DNA from: an uncultured Paracoccaceae bacterium
GTDB taxonomy: Bacteria; Pseudomonadota; Alphaproteobacteria; Rhodobacterales; Rhodobacteraceae
NCBI GenBank assembly: GCA_947500825.1
Contig: CANMTR010000007.1
Span: 93,556 to 157,555, forward strand
DNA length: 64,000 nt
Direction: 5' to 3'
Made by a program: the position numbers and the translations under genes. The notes below the pieces were generated by a model. It did no database searches, was not told the DNA's origin, and saw only the letters and a program-made list of their open reading frames with translations. This document shows, piece by piece, positions 28,286-41,173 of this stretch (positions within the stretch are counted from its first letter, which is position 1; every line of letters begins with the position of its first letter).

Positions 28286-29314
28286 TCAAGGAAAGACGGG
28301 GGCCATGGTCAGGCCGGTCACTTCGGACAAGCCTAGCATCAGGTTGGCGTTCTGCACAGCCTGTCCCGACGACCCCTTGGTCAAATTGTCGAGCGCCGCG
28401 ACGACGATGGCCCGGCCCGCGCGACGGTCCGCGACGACACCCAAGTGGCAGTAGTTGGACCCCCTGACATGCCGCGTCGAGGGCGTCTCGCCGTAGGGCA
28501 ACGTCAGAACGAAGGGCTCGTCGGCATACCTCTCGGACAGGATGCGGTGGATCTCCTTCGGGTCGCCCCGGACGTAGATCGTCGCGAGGATGCCGCGATT
28601 GGCGGGGACGAGATGGGGCGTGAACTGCACTTCCACCTTGCGCCCGGCGAGGGCAGAGAACTCTTGGTCGAACTCGCCCAGGTGCCGGTGCATGCCCCCC
28701 ACGGCATAGGCGTGGTATCCCTCGCTCAGTTCCGCGTGGAGAAGGTGCTCCTTCAGCGATCGGCCGGCACCAGAGACGCCGCATTTCAGATCCATGATGA
28801 TCTCGTCGAGGTCGATCGCCCCCGCCTCGATCAGTGGCCGCAGGGCGTATTGACCGGTGGCCGCGTTGCACCCCGTCCCGGCGACGAGCCGTGCGGCGCG
28901 GATCTCGTCGCGGTAGAACTCCGTCAGGCCGTAGACGGCCTCGGCCTGGATGTCCGCCGCACCGTGGGGGCGACCGTACCACGTCTCGTATTCGGCCGCG
29001 TCGCGCAGGCGGAAATCGGCGGATAGGTCGACGATCTTGAGATCCCGCGGCAGCCCCGAGATAACGTCCTGGCTGGTGGCGTGGGGCAGCGCGCAGAAAG
29101 CCATGTCGATACCCGAAAGGTCGATTTCTTCGATCTTCGCCAGGCGCGGCAGGTCGAGATGGCGCAAGTGGGGGAAGACCTCGCCCATCGTCTGCCCGGC
29201 CTTGCGCTCGCCCGACAGCGCGCGGATCTCAAGATCGGGGTGGGTGGCGATCAGGCGGACGAGTTCGGCGCCGGTATAGCCGCTCGCCCCCAGGATGGCG
29301 GTCGTCTTTGTCAT
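28286..29314 (-). CDS. argC: N-acetyl-gamma-glutamyl-phosphate reductase
   Basis: This 342-residue enzyme makes N-acetylglutamate semialdehyde in arginine synthesis. The catalytic cysteine is C149 in [11 protein letters not shown]. The N-terminal dinucleotide fold [15 protein letters not shown] is intact. It is linked to ccm genes, as reported for arg and ccl genes in Rhodobacter. It follows murI by 13 bases and precedes ccmE by 7. Confidence 0.96.
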   Translation of the reverse strand: MTKTTAILGASGYTGAELVRLIATHPDLEIRALSGERKAGQTMGEVFPHLRHLDLPRLAKIEEIDLSGIDMAFCALPHATSQDVISGLPRDLKIVDLSADFRLRDAAEYETWYGRPHGAADIQAEAVYGLTEFYRDEIRAARLVAGTGCNAATGQYALRPLIEAGAIDLDEIIMDLKCGVSGAGRSLKEHLLHAELSEGYHAYAVGGMHRHLGEFDQEFSALAGRKVEVQFTPHLVPANRGILATIYVRGDPKEIHRILSERYADEPFVLTLPYGETPSTRHVRGSNYCHLGVVADRRAGRAIVVAALDNLTKGSSGQAVQNANLMLGLSEVTGLTMAPVFP

Positions 29315-29327
29315 TGTACCTCCGGCT

Positions 29328-30137
29328 TCAGGCCTGCTGGAACGGAATCCGGCGACGCAGGAACTGCGTTGCCTGCCCCGACACGCGGCGCGGATCGCCC
29401 GTGGTCAAGAACTTCGCCTCACCCTCCCCGACCATGCCGGGGTGGCGCTGGAGATAGTCGGCAAGGCTTTCGCCCACCAGGTCGGCCTGGCTGTAGACCT
29501 CGACCCCCGGGCCCAGGGCATCCCTGAATATCTCTTCCATGATCGGGTAGTGCGTGCAGCCCAGGATCGCGGCCTGGGGCGTGGGCATCTTGCGGCGCAG
29601 GGCATCCACGTGGGAGCGCACGAGGGCCTCGGCCAGAATCATGTCGCCCTCCTCGATCGCGTCGACGACGCCGCCGCAGGCCTGCGCCTCGACGTCCACG
29701 CCGATGGCGCGGAAGGCCAGCTCGCGCTGGAAGGCCCGGGATGCCACCGTGGCGGGGGTGGCGAAGAGGGCGACGTTGTTCACGCGCACCTCCCGAGGGG
29801 GGGAATTGTCGCCCCACCGGCGCTCTGTCAGCGCCTCGATGAGCGGAACGAAGACGCCCAGCACGCGCTTGTCGCGGGGCAGCCAGCTTTCCTGCATGCG
29901 CCGCAGGGCGGCTGCCGAGGCGGTGTTGCAGGCCAAGACCACGAGGTCACAGTCCTCGTCCCAAAGCCGCTCGACCGCGGTACAGGTCAGTTCGAAGATG
30001 TCGTTCGCGGCGCGCACACCGTAGGGGGCGTGGGCCGAGTCCGCGTAGTAGACGAATGGCACGTCAGGCAGTCGCCGCTCCAGCGCGCGGAGGACCGTCA
30101 ATCCGCCGAGACCGCTATCGAAGACGCCGACCGCCAT
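29328..30137 (-). CDS. murI: Glutamate racemase
   Basis: This 269-residue enzyme makes D-glutamate for peptidoglycan. The two acid/base cysteines are C70 (ACNTAS) and C194 (GCTHYP). The N-terminus has [14 protein letters not shown], and the first catalytic Asp is in that DSG motif. It heads the murI-argC-ccmE run. Confidence 0.96.
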   Translation of the reverse strand: MAVGVFDSGLGGLTVLRALERRLPDVPFVYYADSAHAPYGVRAANDIFELTCTAVERLWDEDCDLVVLACNTASAAALRRMQESWLPRDKRVLGVFVPLIEALTERRWGDNSPPREVRVNNVALFATPATVASRAFQRELAFRAIGVDVEAQACGGVVDAIEEGDMILAEALVRSHVDALRRKMPTPQAAILGCTHYPIMEEIFRDALGPGVEVYSQADLVGESLADYLQRHPGMVGEGEAKFLTTGDPRRVSGQATQFLRRRIPFQQA

Positions 30138-30271
30138 CGCTTCCGTTTCCCCGCACCGCTTTGCCGGGACGGGCTTAGGTCGTGGCGCGGGGAAAGTCCA
30201 TGAGCGCGCGGCGGGCAGCGCATACCGCAGTTCGCGGTTTGGACGCCCGGCCGCGAGATCCGTCCGCGCGC

Positions 30272-33200
30272 CTATTCCGCGGCGCGGGAAGCGCCCCGCC
30301 CGGGGTCAAGGATTGCCTCGAGCAGTTCGACGCGGCGAGCGGCAGCCCACCTTGCATTCGCCATTTTCACCGGGCCAAAACCCCGGATCTCGAGCGGCAG
30401 ACGCGCGAGGGCTTGCGCGGCGTCGGGGTTGGCGGCCGCGAGGGGGAGGATCTCTGCCATGTCGGCCTCGTATTGCCGGATGAGGTCGCGCTCGGTGCGG
30501 CGTTCCTGCGTCCGGGCGAAGGGGTCGAGCCAGGTGTCGCGGAGCACACGCCCCCGCGCGAGGAGGGGGTAGAGCCGCTCGATCCAGGGGCCGAAGACGC
30601 GCTTCTTGGGGCGATCTCCATCGGTGCCGCCAAGCGCGGGCGGAGCCAGGTGGTAGGTCAGCTTCGGGGCGCCGCCGAAGGTTCGGGACACCTTGTCCCG
30701 CGTCCGGGACAGAAGGCGTGCGACTTCGTATTCGTCCTTTCGTGCCAGCAGCTTGTGGTAGCCCTCGGCGACGGCAAGACGAAGCGCCTCGTCCTCGATC
30801 CCGTCCACCAGGGCGCGGTAGCGTCGCGCCAGGCGCCTGCCCTGGTAGGCCACGAGGTGGTCCTCGCGGAAGGCGATGCGATCGGCGGTCGAGCGGGGCA
30901 GGTCGACCACCTCCGAGCGGGCCGCGCGGGCGGCCTCATCGGGGTTCAGGGCGGCCCAGCGGCCGACCTCCAGGGCGCGCAGATTGGCCTCCACCGCGGC
31001 ACCGTTGAGCCGGATTGCCCCTGTCAGAGCCCCGTAGGAAACCGGTAGGAGTCCCGTCTGCCAAGCGGCGCCCAGGACGAGCATGTTGGAGAAGATCGTG
31101 TCCCCCGTCACCGCGCGGGCAAGTTCGGTGGCGTCGAAGCTCGACAATCCGTCACCCAGGCGTCCGCGCAAAGCCTCGGTCAGGTCCTCGGCGGGAATGC
31201 GGAAGCCCGGATCGCGGGTGAAGTCGCCGGTCACGATCTCGTGGCTGTTGACGACCGCGCCGGTCCTGCCCCGCGACATGAGGCCCAGCGTCCCGGCCCC
31301 GGCGGTGACGACGAGGTCGCCGCCGATCACGGCGTCGGCCTCTCCGGTCGCGACGCGGATCGCCGAGATGTCGCCGGGCCGCTCGCCGATACGGCAGTGG
31401 ACGTGGACCGCCCCGCCCTTCTGCGCGAGGCCTGCCATCTCCATCATGCCCGCGCCGCGCCCGTCGAGATGCGCCGCCATGGCGAGAAGCGCGCCCGACG
31501 TCACCACGCCCGTCCCGCCGACACCGGTGACGACCACGTTCCAGGTGCCGTCGATCGCGGGCAGCGCGGGTTCGGGCAGGTCGCCCACGTCGATCTCGGC
31601 GGTCACCTCCTTGCGGATCTCGCCGCCCTCGACGGTGACGAAGGAGGGGCAGAAACCCTTGAGGCAGGAATAGTCCTTGTTGCACTGGGACTGGTCGATG
31701 GCGCGCTTGCGACCCAGCTCCGTCTCCACGGGGACGATGGCGACGCAGTTGGACTGGATGCCGCAATCGCCGCACCCCTCGCAGATATCGGTGTCGATGA
31801 AGATGCGCGTGTCGGGGTCGGGGAACGTGCCGCGCTTGCGGCGGCGGCGTTTCTCGGCGGCGCAGGTCTGGACGTAGATGATGGCCGAGACGCCGGTTGT
31901 GTCGCGGCACCGCTCCATCACGCGCGGAAGGTCGTCGCGTTCGTGCCAGCCGATGCCATCGGGGAAGCCCGCGCGAAGAGGTTCCTCCTTGGGGTCGTAG
32001 ACGACGTCGATCCGCCCGACCCCCATGGCGGAGAGTTCGCGCGCGATCCGGTCGGGGCCGAGCGCTCCCTCGTTCGGCTGGCCGCCGGTCATGGCCACGG
32101 CGTCGTTGTAGAGGATCTTGAAGGTGATGTTGGTCCCTTCGGCCAGCGCCGCGCGGATCGCGAGCAGGCCGGAGTGGTTGTAGGTGCCGTCGCCCAGGTT
32201 CTGGAACACGTGGCCGGTGGTGGAGAAGGGCGCCTCGCCGATCCAGTTGGCCCCCTCGGCCCCCATGTGGGTGTAGTTCGACGTCTCCCGGTCCATCCAC
32301 ATGGCCATGATGTGGCAGCCTATCCCTGCATAGGCGCGGGACCCCTCGGGAAGGGTCGTGGAGGTGTTGTGGGGACAGCCGGCGCAGAAATAGGGCGTGC
32401 GGGTCGCGATCTCCGGGGCGGCATCGGCGCGCCGCGCCTCGGCCAGCCGGGCGAGGCGGCCCCTCAGGTCGTCGGTGCCGCGACCCTCCTCCACCAGGAT
32501 CTCGCCCAGCCGCTCGGCGATGAAGACGGGATCGAGGCTCATGCGGGTGGGGAACAACTCGTCGCGGTGCATGCCCCCCGCCCCGCCCTTGTACCAGCCG
32601 TAGACCCGGCGGCCGCGCCGGTCGTCGAAGATCGCCTCCTTGATCTGGACCTCGATCAGCTTGCGCTTTTCCTCGACCACGACGATCAGGTCGAGCCCCT
32701 CGGCCCAGTCGTGGAAGCCCGCCATGTCGAGGGGGAAGGTCTGGCCGACCTTGTAGGTGGTGATTCCCAGCTCCTGCGCGCGCTCGGCGTCGATCCCCAG
32801 GAGCGACAGCGCGTGGGTCAGGTCGAGCCAGTTCTTGCCCGCCGCGACGAAGCCGATCCTCGCGCCCGGTCGGCCCCAGACGCGCCTGTCCATGCCGTTG
32901 GCGCGGGAGAAGGCCTCGGCCGCGAATCGCTTGTGGTCGATCATCCGGGCCTCCTGCGCGACCCAGTGATCGCCCAGGCGGATGTTGAGCCCGTCCTCGG
33001 GCATGGGAAAGGTGGGGGTGACGAAGGACATCCGGTCGGGGCGGCCGTCGACCACGGAGGTGACTTCCACGGTGTCCTTCATCAGCTTCAGGCCCGCCCA
33101 TACGCCGGCGAAGCGCGACAGGGCGAAGCCGTAGAGGCCGAAATCCAGGATCTCCTGCACGCCGGCGGGCGACAGGACGGGCATGTACGCGTCGACCATG

Positions 33201-33685
33201 GCCCAGTCGGACTGGTGGCAGGTGGTGGACGATTCGCCCGTGTGGTCGTCGCCCATGGCCATGATCGCCCCGCCCCACCTGGCGGTGCCGGCCATGTTGG
33301 CGTGACGCATCACGTCGCCGGAGCGGTCGACGCCCGGGCCCTTGCCGTACCAGAGGGAGAACACGCCGTCGTAGCGCCCATCGCCCCTGAGCCCCGCCTG
33401 CTGGGCACCCCAGATGGCGGTGGCGGCGAGGTCCTCGTTCAGGCCGGGGCGGAACAGGATGTCGTTTTGCGACAATAAGTCGCGCGCCTTGCCCATGTTG
33501 AGGTCCACCCCGCCCAGGGGCGAGCCGCGATAGCCGGTGACGTAGCCGGCGGTGTTCAGGCCGGCGGCGCGGTCGCGGGCCTTTTGCATCAGCATCAGGC
33601 GGACAAGGGACTGGGTGCCGCTGAGGAGAACCGGAGACACGTCCAGATCGTACCGATCCGACAATCTTACACTATGGCGCGACAT
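30272..33685 (-). CDS. Indolepyruvate ferredoxin oxidoreductase, fused alpha-beta type
   Basis: This 1137-residue fusion covers both halves of the 2-oxoacid oxidoreductase that oxidatively decarboxylates aryl pyruvates to acyl-CoA with ferredoxin. Residues 30-400 hold the pyrimidine-binding region ([15 protein letters not shown]). The TPP-binding domain is near 430-600 ([21 protein letters not shown]). Two 4Fe-4S clusters lie near 625-680 ([25 protein letters not shown]). The gamma-like domain ([15 protein letters not shown]) follows. The ATG at 33685 gives the family start. It is divergent from a LysR gene, its likely regulator. Confidence 0.92.
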   Translation of the reverse strand: MSRHSVRLSDRYDLDVSPVLLSGTQSLVRLMLMQKARDRAAGLNTAGYVTGYRGSPLGGVDLNMGKARDLLSQNDILFRPGLNEDLAATAIWGAQQAGLRGDGRYDGVFSLWYGKGPGVDRSGDVMRHANMAGTARWGGAIMAMGDDHTGESSTTCHQSDWAMVDAYMPVLSPAGVQEILDFGLYGFALSRFAGVWAGLKLMKDTVEVTSVVDGRPDRMSFVTPTFPMPEDGLNIRLGDHWVAQEARMIDHKRFAAEAFSRANGMDRRVWGRPGARIGFVAAGKNWLDLTHALSLLGIDAERAQELGITTYKVGQTFPLDMAGFHDWAEGLDLIVVVEEKRKLIEVQIKEAIFDDRRGRRVYGWYKGGAGGMHRDELFPTRMSLDPVFIAERLGEILVEEGRGTDDLRGRLARLAEARRADAAPEIATRTPYFCAGCPHNTSTTLPEGSRAYAGIGCHIMAMWMDRETSNYTHMGAEGANWIGEAPFSTTGHVFQNLGDGTYNHSGLLAIRAALAEGTNITFKILYNDAVAMTGGQPNEGALGPDRIARELSAMGVGRIDVVYDPKEEPLRAGFPDGIGWHERDDLPRVMERCRDTTGVSAIIYVQTCAAEKRRRRKRGTFPDPDTRIFIDTDICEGCGDCGIQSNCVAIVPVETELGRKRAIDQSQCNKDYSCLKGFCPSFVTVEGGEIRKEVTAEIDVGDLPEPALPAIDGTWNVVVTGVGGTGVVTSGALLAMAAHLDGRGAGMMEMAGLAQKGGAVHVHCRIGERPGDISAIRVATGEADAVIGGDLVVTAGAGTLGLMSRGRTGAVVNSHEIVTGDFTRDPGFRIPAEDLTEALRGRLGDGLSSFDATELARAVTGDTIFSNMLVLGAAWQTGLLPVSYGALTGAIRLNGAAVEANLRALEVGRWAALNPDEAARAARSEVVDLPRSTADRIAFREDHLVAYQGRRLARRYRALVDGIEDEALRLAVAEGYHKLLARKDEYEVARLLSRTRDKVSRTFGGAPKLTYHLAPPALGGTDGDRPKKRVFGPWIERLYPLLARGRVLRDTWLDPFARTQERRTERDLIRQYEADMAEILPLAAANPDAAQALARLPLEIRGFGPVKMANARWAAARRVELLEAILDPGRGASRAAE

Positions 33686-33819
33686 TTTGATCCTCCCCCG
33701 GTCGAAAAACAGCCTAGCGGTTCAGATTCACGCTACAATTCACAAACTTGTCGCCGCGGACTTTGCAGGTGCAGCATCGATCCCATCTGTCCGCGCAACA
33801 ACGATCGGAAGGATGCCCC

Positions 33820-34743
33820 ATGGACTGGGACAAGCTGAGAGTGTTCCACGCCGTGGCCGAGGCAGGGTCCCTTACCGCCGCGGGAGAGTCCCTGCACCTG
33901 AGCCAGTCTGCCGTCAGCCGCCAGATCCGCGCGCTGGAGGAGAGCCTGGAGACGGTGCTGTTCCACCGCCACGCGCGGGGGTTGATCCTGACCGAGCAGG
34001 GCGAGCTGCTGCACGATGCGACCGTGTCGATGAACCGGCGCCTGGACACGGCCGCGGCACGCATCCGCGACAGCCGCGACGAGGTCTTCGGGGAGTTGAA
34101 GGTGACGACGACGACGGGCTTCGGGACCCTGTGGCTGGTGCCGCGGCTGGAAAAACTCTATGCCCAGTACCCCAACCTCAAGATCGACCTGATGCTGGAG
34201 GAGCGGGTGCTGGACCTGCCCATGCGCGAGGCCGACGCGGCGATCCGCATGAAGGAGCCCTCCCAGGCCGACCTGGTGCGCAAGCGGCTGAACACGGTCC
34301 GGATGCGGCTCTATGCCCTGCCCTCCTATCTCGACCAGGCGGGACGGCCCGAAACGGTCCAGGACCTGTCGAACCACCGCCTGATCAGCCAGGCGGTCAC
34401 GGCCCACCAGGTGTCGTCGGGCCAGACGCTGATCGAAAGCCTGCACGCCGTGGGCATCCCCTCCACCCTGACGGTGAACAACTACTTCGGCGTGCTGCAG
34501 GGCGTGTTGAGCGGGCTGGGGATCGGAGTGCTGCCCGATTACCTGCTGGTGGACTTCCCCGACATGGAACGGGTGCTGCCGGACGTGGAGTCGGCGCGCA
34601 TCCCGGTCTATCTCGCCTACCCGGAGGAGTTGCGCCACTCCCAGCGGATCGCGGCCTTCCGCGACTTCGTGCTGGAGGAGCTCAGCGAAACGGCCAAGGG
34701 CAAGCCACTGGCGGAGACACGCCGGCATGCGTTGGGCGCATAG
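33820..34743 (+). CDS. LysR-family transcriptional regulator
   Basis: This 307-residue activator has the N-terminal winged helix (LRVFHAVAEAGSLTAAGESLHLSQSAVSRQIRALEE) and the periplasmic-binding-like effector domain. AAGGA sits 6 bases before the ATG at 33820. It is transcribed away from the indolepyruvate oxidoreductase gene, so it probably controls that gene. The shared region of 134 bases contains two ATTCAC hexamers, at 33726-33731 and 33738-33743, whose starts lie 12 bases apart; this could be a binding site but is not a classical T-N11-A motif. Confidence 0.9.
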   Translation: MDWDKLRVFHAVAEAGSLTAAGESLHLSQSAVSRQIRALEESLETVLFHRHARGLILTEQGELLHDATVSMNRRLDTAAARIRDSRDEVFGELKVTTTTGFGTLWLVPRLEKLYAQYPNLKIDLMLEERVLDLPMREADAAIRMKEPSQADLVRKRLNTVRMRLYALPSYLDQAGRPETVQDLSNHRLISQAVTAHQVSSGQTLIESLHAVGIPSTLTVNNYFGVLQGVLSGLGIGVLPDYLLVDFPDMERVLPDVESARIPVYLAYPEELRHSQRIAAFRDFVLEELSETAKGKPLAETRRHALGA

Positions 34744-34773
34744 CGGTTGTGCGCCGGGTGGTTGCCCGTGCGC

Positions 34774-34802
34774 TTGAACGGCCCGGTCGGGGGGGCTAGA
34801 TG
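34774..34802 (+). promoter_or_regulatory. Putative promoter of the candidate small RNA
   Basis: TTGAAC at 34774-34779 and TAGATG at 34797-34802, spaced by 17 bases, match the alphaproteobacterial sigma-70 pattern (CTTGA -35). The predicted start, about 7 bases downstream, falls at 34809, right before a hairpin. Confidence 0.5.
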
Positions 34803-34808
34803 CCCGAG

Positions 34809-34883
34809 CAGGCGGCGTTGACGGATGTCCGTCGCCTTACCTCCCTGTTGGACTGGCCGGGCCTTTGTGCCCGGCCTTTTTTT
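34809..34883 (+). ncRNA. Candidate trans-acting small RNA (about 75 nt)
   Basis: From the predicted start the sequence holds a 5' hairpin (GGCGGCG 34811-34817 / CGTCGCC 34830-34836). It is followed by an unpaired ACCTCCCT stretch (34839-34846), complementary to a Shine-Dalgarno site. It ends with a perfect 8-base-pair terminator stem (34855-34876) with seven T residues. This hairpin / anti-SD / terminator plan is that of many alphaproteobacterial small regulatory RNAs. The alternative is that the hairpin is only the LysR terminator. Confidence 0.55.
34855..34883 (+). terminator. Strong Rho-independent terminator
   Basis: GGCCGGGC (34855-34862) pairs perfectly with GCCCGGCC (34869-34876) around a 6-base loop and is followed by TTTTTTT. 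It lies 112 bases after the LysR stop and 225 bases before purL. Confidence 0.9.
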
Positions 34884-35108
34884 GTTCGGACCTTGGGCGT
34901 TCACGCACCCATTTTCGATTTCGGGGCTCCCTGCAAGGGAAGAGCCGCGACGGGGAGCTCTCCGGTGCCACGATGCCCGTTTTTTGAGCGCGGAGACGCG
35001 ACAATCCGCGCTCGGGGGACACCGCCGGGTGACTGCGGCGCTTTCGCGCCGTCGCGAGAGAGACTAAAGAACGGGCCGCGACCCGATCCCAGCGGCTTGG
35101 AGGCCCCC
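34884..35108. other. Leader region of purL
   Basis: About 225 bases between the terminator and purL. The frame of purL is open upstream, but it lacks the family N-terminus and a plausible start. A short AT-rich patch with TTTTTT (around 34980) and the repeat-like GGCGCTTTCGCGCC hairpin (near 35037-35050) are the only structures I see. I find no purine riboswitch motif. Confidence 0.4.
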
Positions 35109-37267
<2,159 letters not shown>

Positions 37268-37271
<4 letters not shown>

Positions 37272-37738
37272 CGGAGGAGGACCTGCGCCACCTGGAACGG
37301 TGCGTCGCGCTGGCCGAAGAGGCGCTGGAACGGGGCGGCGCGCCGTTCGGATCGATCCTCGTGGCGGCCGACGGGCGCGTCCTGCGCGAGGAGCGCAACG
37401 AGACCGAGAGCGGCGACGCGACACGCCATCCCGAGTTCGCGCTGGCCCGTTGGGCGGCGGAGAACCTCGGCCCGGACGAACGCCGTGGCGCGACGGTCTA
37501 TACCTCGGGGGAGCATTGCGCGATGTGCGCCGCCGCCCATGCCTGGGTGGGGCTGGGGCCGATCGTCTATGCCAGCTCGACCGTGCAGCTCCTGGCGTGG
37601 ATGGCCGAGACGGGCGCCCCGGCCCTGCCCGTTCGCCCGCTCCGGATTGCCGAGGTCGCACCGGGCATCGACGTCTCCGGCCCCGTCGCGCCCCTCGCGG
37701 AAAAGGTCCGCGCGCTTCACGTCCGCCAGCAGGGCTGA
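37268..37738 (+). CDS. Nucleoside deaminase (cytidine/tRNA-adenosine deaminase fold)
   Basis: This 156-residue zinc deaminase has the two zinc-binding blocks: HPE in [13 protein letters not shown], with Glu as catalytic residue, and [12 protein letters not shown] with two cysteine ligands. The His-Pro-Glu triplet instead of His-Ala-Glu marks a subfamily with this same [10 protein letters not shown] block, found in several bacterial groups, of uncertain substrate (perhaps guanine, cytosine or a nucleoside). Overlap with purL suggests a purine-related role (inference). Confidence 0.82.
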
Positions 37739-37758
37739 GGAGGGCGCGAACGCCCTCC
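37739..37758. terminator. Hairpin between convergent deaminase and tkt genes
   Basis: GGAGGGCG and CGCCCTCC form a perfect 8-base-pair stem with a CGAA loop, directly after the deaminase stop and 10 bases before the end of tkt. No T tract, so termination may be weak in either direction. Confidence 0.5.
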
Positions 37759-37768
37759 CCGGGCGGGG

Positions 37769-39784
37769 TCAGAGAAGCGACTTCACCTTCTCGACCACGG
37801 CCTCGGCGGTGATGCCGAACTTCTCGAACAGGACTTCGGCCGGGGCGGAGGCGCCGAAGCCCTCCATCCCGATGAAGCCGGCCTTGGCCTCGCGGCCGCG
37901 CTCGCCCAGCAGCCAGCGGTCCCACCCCTGGCGTCCGGCCGCCTCGATGCCCACGCGCACGGCGGAGGCGGGGAGCACGCGGCGGCGATAGCTCTCGTCC
38001 TGTTCGGCGAAGAGCTCGAAGGACGGCATGGAGACGACGCGGGTGCCGATCCCGTCGGCTTCGAGCGTGGCCTTCGCCTCCATCGCCAGGGAGACCTCGG
38101 AGCCCGTGGCCATCAGCACCGCCTGGCGCTTGCCCTCGGCTTCGGCCAGGATGTAGGCGCCCTGCTCGCTCAGGTTCTTGGACTTGTGCTGCGTGCGCAG
38201 GGTCGGCAGGCCCTGCCGGGTCAGGGCGAGCACGGTGGGCCTGTCCATCGTCCTGAGCGCGATTTCCCAGGCCTCGGCCGTCTCGACCGTGTCGCAGGGG
38301 CGGAAGACCTGCAGGTTGGGCGTGGCGCGCAGCATGGCGAGATGCTCGACCGGCTGGTGGGTGGGCCCGTCCTCGCCCAGGCCGATGGAATCGTGGGTCA
38401 TCACGTAGGTGACGGGCGCGCCCATCAGGGCCGAGAGGCGGATCGCCGGGCGGGCATAGTCGGTGAAGACCATGAAGGTGCCGCCATAGGGGCGGATGCC
38501 GCCGTGGAGCGCCATGCCGTTCATCGCCGCGGCCATGCCGTGCTCGCGGATGCCGTAATGGATGTAGCGGCCCGACCGGTCCTCGGCGGAGAACACGCCG
38601 AGGCCCTCCGTCAGGGTGTTGTTGGAGCCAGTGAGATCGGCGGAGCCGCCGAGCGTCTCGGGCACGATCGGGTTGACGACCTCGAGCACCTGCTCGGAGG
38701 CCTTGCGGGTGGCGACCTTCGGCGCGCTCTCGGAGGTCTGCTTCTTCAGCGCGCGCAGGGTCGAGGTCAGTTTCGCGGGAAGCTCGCGCGCCATGGCGGT
38801 GTCGAACTGGCGGCGCTTGGACTGACCCAGCGCGTCGACGCGACCCTGCCACTCGGCGCGGGTGTCGGCGCCGCGGCGACCGACATCCTGCCACCAGGAG
38901 GCCACGTCGGCGGGCACGTCGAAGGGCGCGCTGTTCCAGCCATAGGCCGCACGGGTGTCGGCGATGAGGTCGGCATCGGTCAGGGCGCCGTGGCCCTTGC
39001 CGGTATCCTGCGCGGCCGAGCCCAGGGCGATATGCGTGCGGCAGGCGATCATGGAGGGACGGTCGGAGGTCTTCGCCGCCTCGATCGCCGCGTCGATCGC
39101 GTCGGGGTCGTGCCCGTCGACGGACTGGACGTGCCACCCCGCGGCCTCGAACCGGGCAACCTGGTCGGTGGTGTCTGCAAGCGAGACGTCGCCGTCGATG
39201 GAGATGCCGTTGTCGTCGAAAAACACGACCAGGTTCGACAGCTTCAGGTGGCCTGCAAGGGCGATGGCCTCGTGGCTGACACCCTCCATCAGGCAGCCGT
39301 CGCCGGCGAAGACCCATGTCCGGTGATCCACGATCTTGCGGCCGAAGCGGGCGCGCAGGGATTCCTCGGCGATGGCCATGCCCACGGAGGTGGCGAGCCC
39401 CTGTCCGAGCGGGCCGGTCGTGACCTCGATCCCGTTGGCATACTCGTGCTCGGGGTGACCGGCGGTCTTGGCGCCCCATTGGCGGAAATTGCGCAACTCG
39501 TCGATGGTCATGCCCGGAACACCGGTCAGGTGCAGCAACGCGTAGAGGAGCATCGAGCCGTGCCCGTTGGACACGATGAAGCGGTCCCGGTCGGGCCAGC
39601 CCGGCTCGGCCGCGTCGAACTTGAGGTGCTTCGACCACAGGACGGTGGCGATGTCGGCCATGCCCATGGGCATCCCCGAATGGCCCGATTTCGCGGCGGC
39701 GACCGCGTCCATGGCCAGCATCCGGATCGCGGTCGCGCGCATCCAGTGATCGGGGTGGCGGTCGCGGAGGGCGGCGATATCCAT
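37769..39784 (-). CDS. tkt: Transketolase
   Basis: This 671-residue TPP enzyme swaps two-carbon units in the pentose phosphate pathway. The TPP motif is [32 protein letters not shown], and the substrate site is [21 protein letters not shown]. The ATG at 39784 has AAGGA about 8 bases upstream, which favours it over the ATG at 39793. It is divergent from the coiled-coil / zapA pair. Confidence 0.96.
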   Translation of the reverse strand: MDIAALRDRHPDHWMRATAIRMLAMDAVAAAKSGHSGMPMGMADIATVLWSKHLKFDAAEPGWPDRDRFIVSNGHGSMLLYALLHLTGVPGMTIDELRNFRQWGAKTAGHPEHEYANGIEVTTGPLGQGLATSVGMAIAEESLRARFGRKIVDHRTWVFAGDGCLMEGVSHEAIALAGHLKLSNLVVFFDDNGISIDGDVSLADTTDQVARFEAAGWHVQSVDGHDPDAIDAAIEAAKTSDRPSMIACRTHIALGSAAQDTGKGHGALTDADLIADTRAAYGWNSAPFDVPADVASWWQDVGRRGADTRAEWQGRVDALGQSKRRQFDTAMARELPAKLTSTLRALKKQTSESAPKVATRKASEQVLEVVNPIVPETLGGSADLTGSNNTLTEGLGVFSAEDRSGRYIHYGIREHGMAAAMNGMALHGGIRPYGGTFMVFTDYARPAIRLSALMGAPVTYVMTHDSIGLGEDGPTHQPVEHLAMLRATPNLQVFRPCDTVETAEAWEIALRTMDRPTVLALTRQGLPTLRTQHKSKNLSEQGAYILAEAEGKRQAVLMATGSEVSLAMEAKATLEADGIGTRVVSMPSFELFAEQDESYRRRVLPASAVRVGIEAAGRQGWDRWLLGERGREAKAGFIGMEGFGASAPAEVLFEKFGITAEAVVEKVKSLL

Positions 39785-39952
39785 GGGGGGCATCCTTGAT
39801 CGGCGGCGTCCGCGAGGTGATACCAAGCCGCGGTCCGAGTGCAAGCGCGGCACCGTGCCAGCGATGCGAAAGGGGGGCTGAAATGCCCCGGAAGTTGCGA
39901 TTTACTGCCAACGACGTGCGAATCACCCGCGCCCTACGCTCTAAGGACCGCC

Positions 39953-40423
39953 ATGCAGGACATTACGGAAGTGCAACGGCGGCTCGAGGCCGCGCTTTCG
40001 CGGATCTCGGCCGGGGTGGAACGGATGCCCCGCAATGCGACCGACACCGAGGCCGTGGCCGAGGCGCTCGAATCCGAGCGCGCCCTGACGCGCGACCTGC
40101 AGGAACGCGCAAGGGCCGATGCAGAGGAGAGCGCCGCGCGGATCGCGGCACTGGAGCAGGAGGGTGCCGAGATGCGCGCCGAGATCGCCATGCTGGAGGA
40201 GGACCGCGCGCGGCTCCGTGCCACGGCGGACACGCTGCGTGGCACCTGCGAAAGCCTGCGCCGGGCCGCGGCCGGAGAGACAGGCCAAGCCGATGCCGTC
40301 AATGTCGCCATGGAGACGGAAATCGAAGCCCTGGCAGCGGCACGGGCCAGCGACCGGGCGGAACTGGAGGCGATCATCGCGCTCCTGACGGACGACAAGG
40401 ACGAGGAAGTGGCCCATGGCTGA
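39953..40423 (+). CDS. Coiled-coil protein preceding zapA
   Basis: This 156-residue protein is nearly all alpha-helical with heptad-like Ala/Glu/Arg/Leu patterns from residue 3 to 145 (ESERALTRDLQERARADAEE, ARIAALEQEGAEMRAEI). It has no signal, cysteine pair or enzyme motif. AAGGACC precedes the ATG. It overlaps the zapA start by 8 bases and is therefore co-translated with it. The shared operon with a Z-ring factor suggests a link to division, but this is inference only. Confidence 0.7.
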   Translation: MQDITEVQRRLEAALSRISAGVERMPRNATDTEAVAEALESERALTRDLQERARADAEESAARIAALEQEGAEMRAEIAMLEEDRARLRATADTLRGTCESLRRAAAGETGQADAVNVAMETEIEALAAARASDRAELEAIIALLTDDKDEEVAHG

Positions 40424-40790
40424 GCAGACCATCACCATCGGCGGGCGCGACTACGAGGTGGCGTGCCGCGACGGGGAGGAAGCGTCGCTGCACATGGCGG
40501 CGGGCCTGCTCGACGCGGAGGCGAAGAACCTCCAGGACCAGATCGGCCGCCAGCCGGAAGCCCGGACGTTGCTGATGGCGGCGCTGATGCTGGCGGACAG
40601 GATGTCGGCACTCGAGCGGCGCGCGGATGCCGCCGAGGCCCGGGTGCTCGACCTGACGCGGGAGGTCGAAGCGGCGCGCGAACGACCCGACGGGGACGTA
40701 CCTGCGGCGCTTCTGGAGAGCCTCGAGGCGCTGGCCGAGCGGTCGGAGGCGCTGGCCGAACGCGTCGAGGGAAAGGGCGCGGCGGACTGA
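40416..40790 (+). CDS. zapA: Cell division protein ZapA family
   Basis: This 124-residue protein resembles ZapA, which cross-links FtsZ filaments. The N-terminal fold is MAEQTITIGGRDYEVACRDGEE, followed by the HMAAGLLDAEAK region and a long helix with DRMSALERRADAAEARV. Overlap with the coiled-coil gene links them. The ending is Glu/Ala-rich and probably disordered. Confidence 0.82.
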   Translation: MAEQTITIGGRDYEVACRDGEEASLHMAAGLLDAEAKNLQDQIGRQPEARTLLMAALMLADRMSALERRADAAEARVLDLTREVEAARERPDGDVPAALLESLEALAERSEALAERVEGKGAAD

Positions 40791-40809
40791 GCCGCCGCGC
40801 CCTGCCACG

Positions 40810-41169
40810 TCATACGTTGGCTTCGCGGATCTTCTCGGCAGCGGCCTTGTCGTAGGTCACGCCTTCCTTCTCGAAGAGCTGGTCGAGCTCGCCGGAAAGC
40901 GTCATCTCCGTGATGATGTCGCATCCCCCCACGAACTCGCCCTTGACGTAGAGCTGGGGAATGGTCGGCCAGTCGGAATAGTCCTTGATCCCTTGGCGGA
41001 TGCCCTCGTCGGCAAGGACGTTCACGTCCGTGTACTCGACACCCATGAAGTTCAGCACCCCCGCCACGCGGCTGGAGAAGCCGCATTGCGGCATGGATTT
41101 CGTGCCCTTCATGAACAGGACCACGTCGTCCTTGCTGACGGTTTCCTTGATCTGATCTTCGGCGGTCAT
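40810..41169 (-). CDS. grxD: Monothiol glutaredoxin, CGFS type
   Basis: This 119-residue glutaredoxin carries the CGFS active site (Cys29 in SMPQCGFSSRV). Together with BolA it binds a labile 2Fe-2S cluster used in iron sensing and Fe-S transfer. WPTIPQLYVKGEFVGGCDII holds the glutathione-binding region. AAGGTGAAC lies before the ATG at 41169. It is the last gene of the bolA / small membrane protein / grxD run. Confidence 0.95.
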   Translation of the reverse strand: MTAEDQIKETVSKDDVVLFMKGTKSMPQCGFSSRVAGVLNFMGVEYTDVNVLADEGIRQGIKDYSDWPTIPQLYVKGEFVGGCDIITEMTLSGELDQLFEKEGVTYDKAAAEKIREANV

Positions 41170-41173
41170 GTGT

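Noticed and set aside
34800..35108. N-terminal extension of PurL
   Set aside because: The frame is open because no stop occurs, but it would include a strong terminator and lacks any family similarity; GTG 35109 fits the family start.
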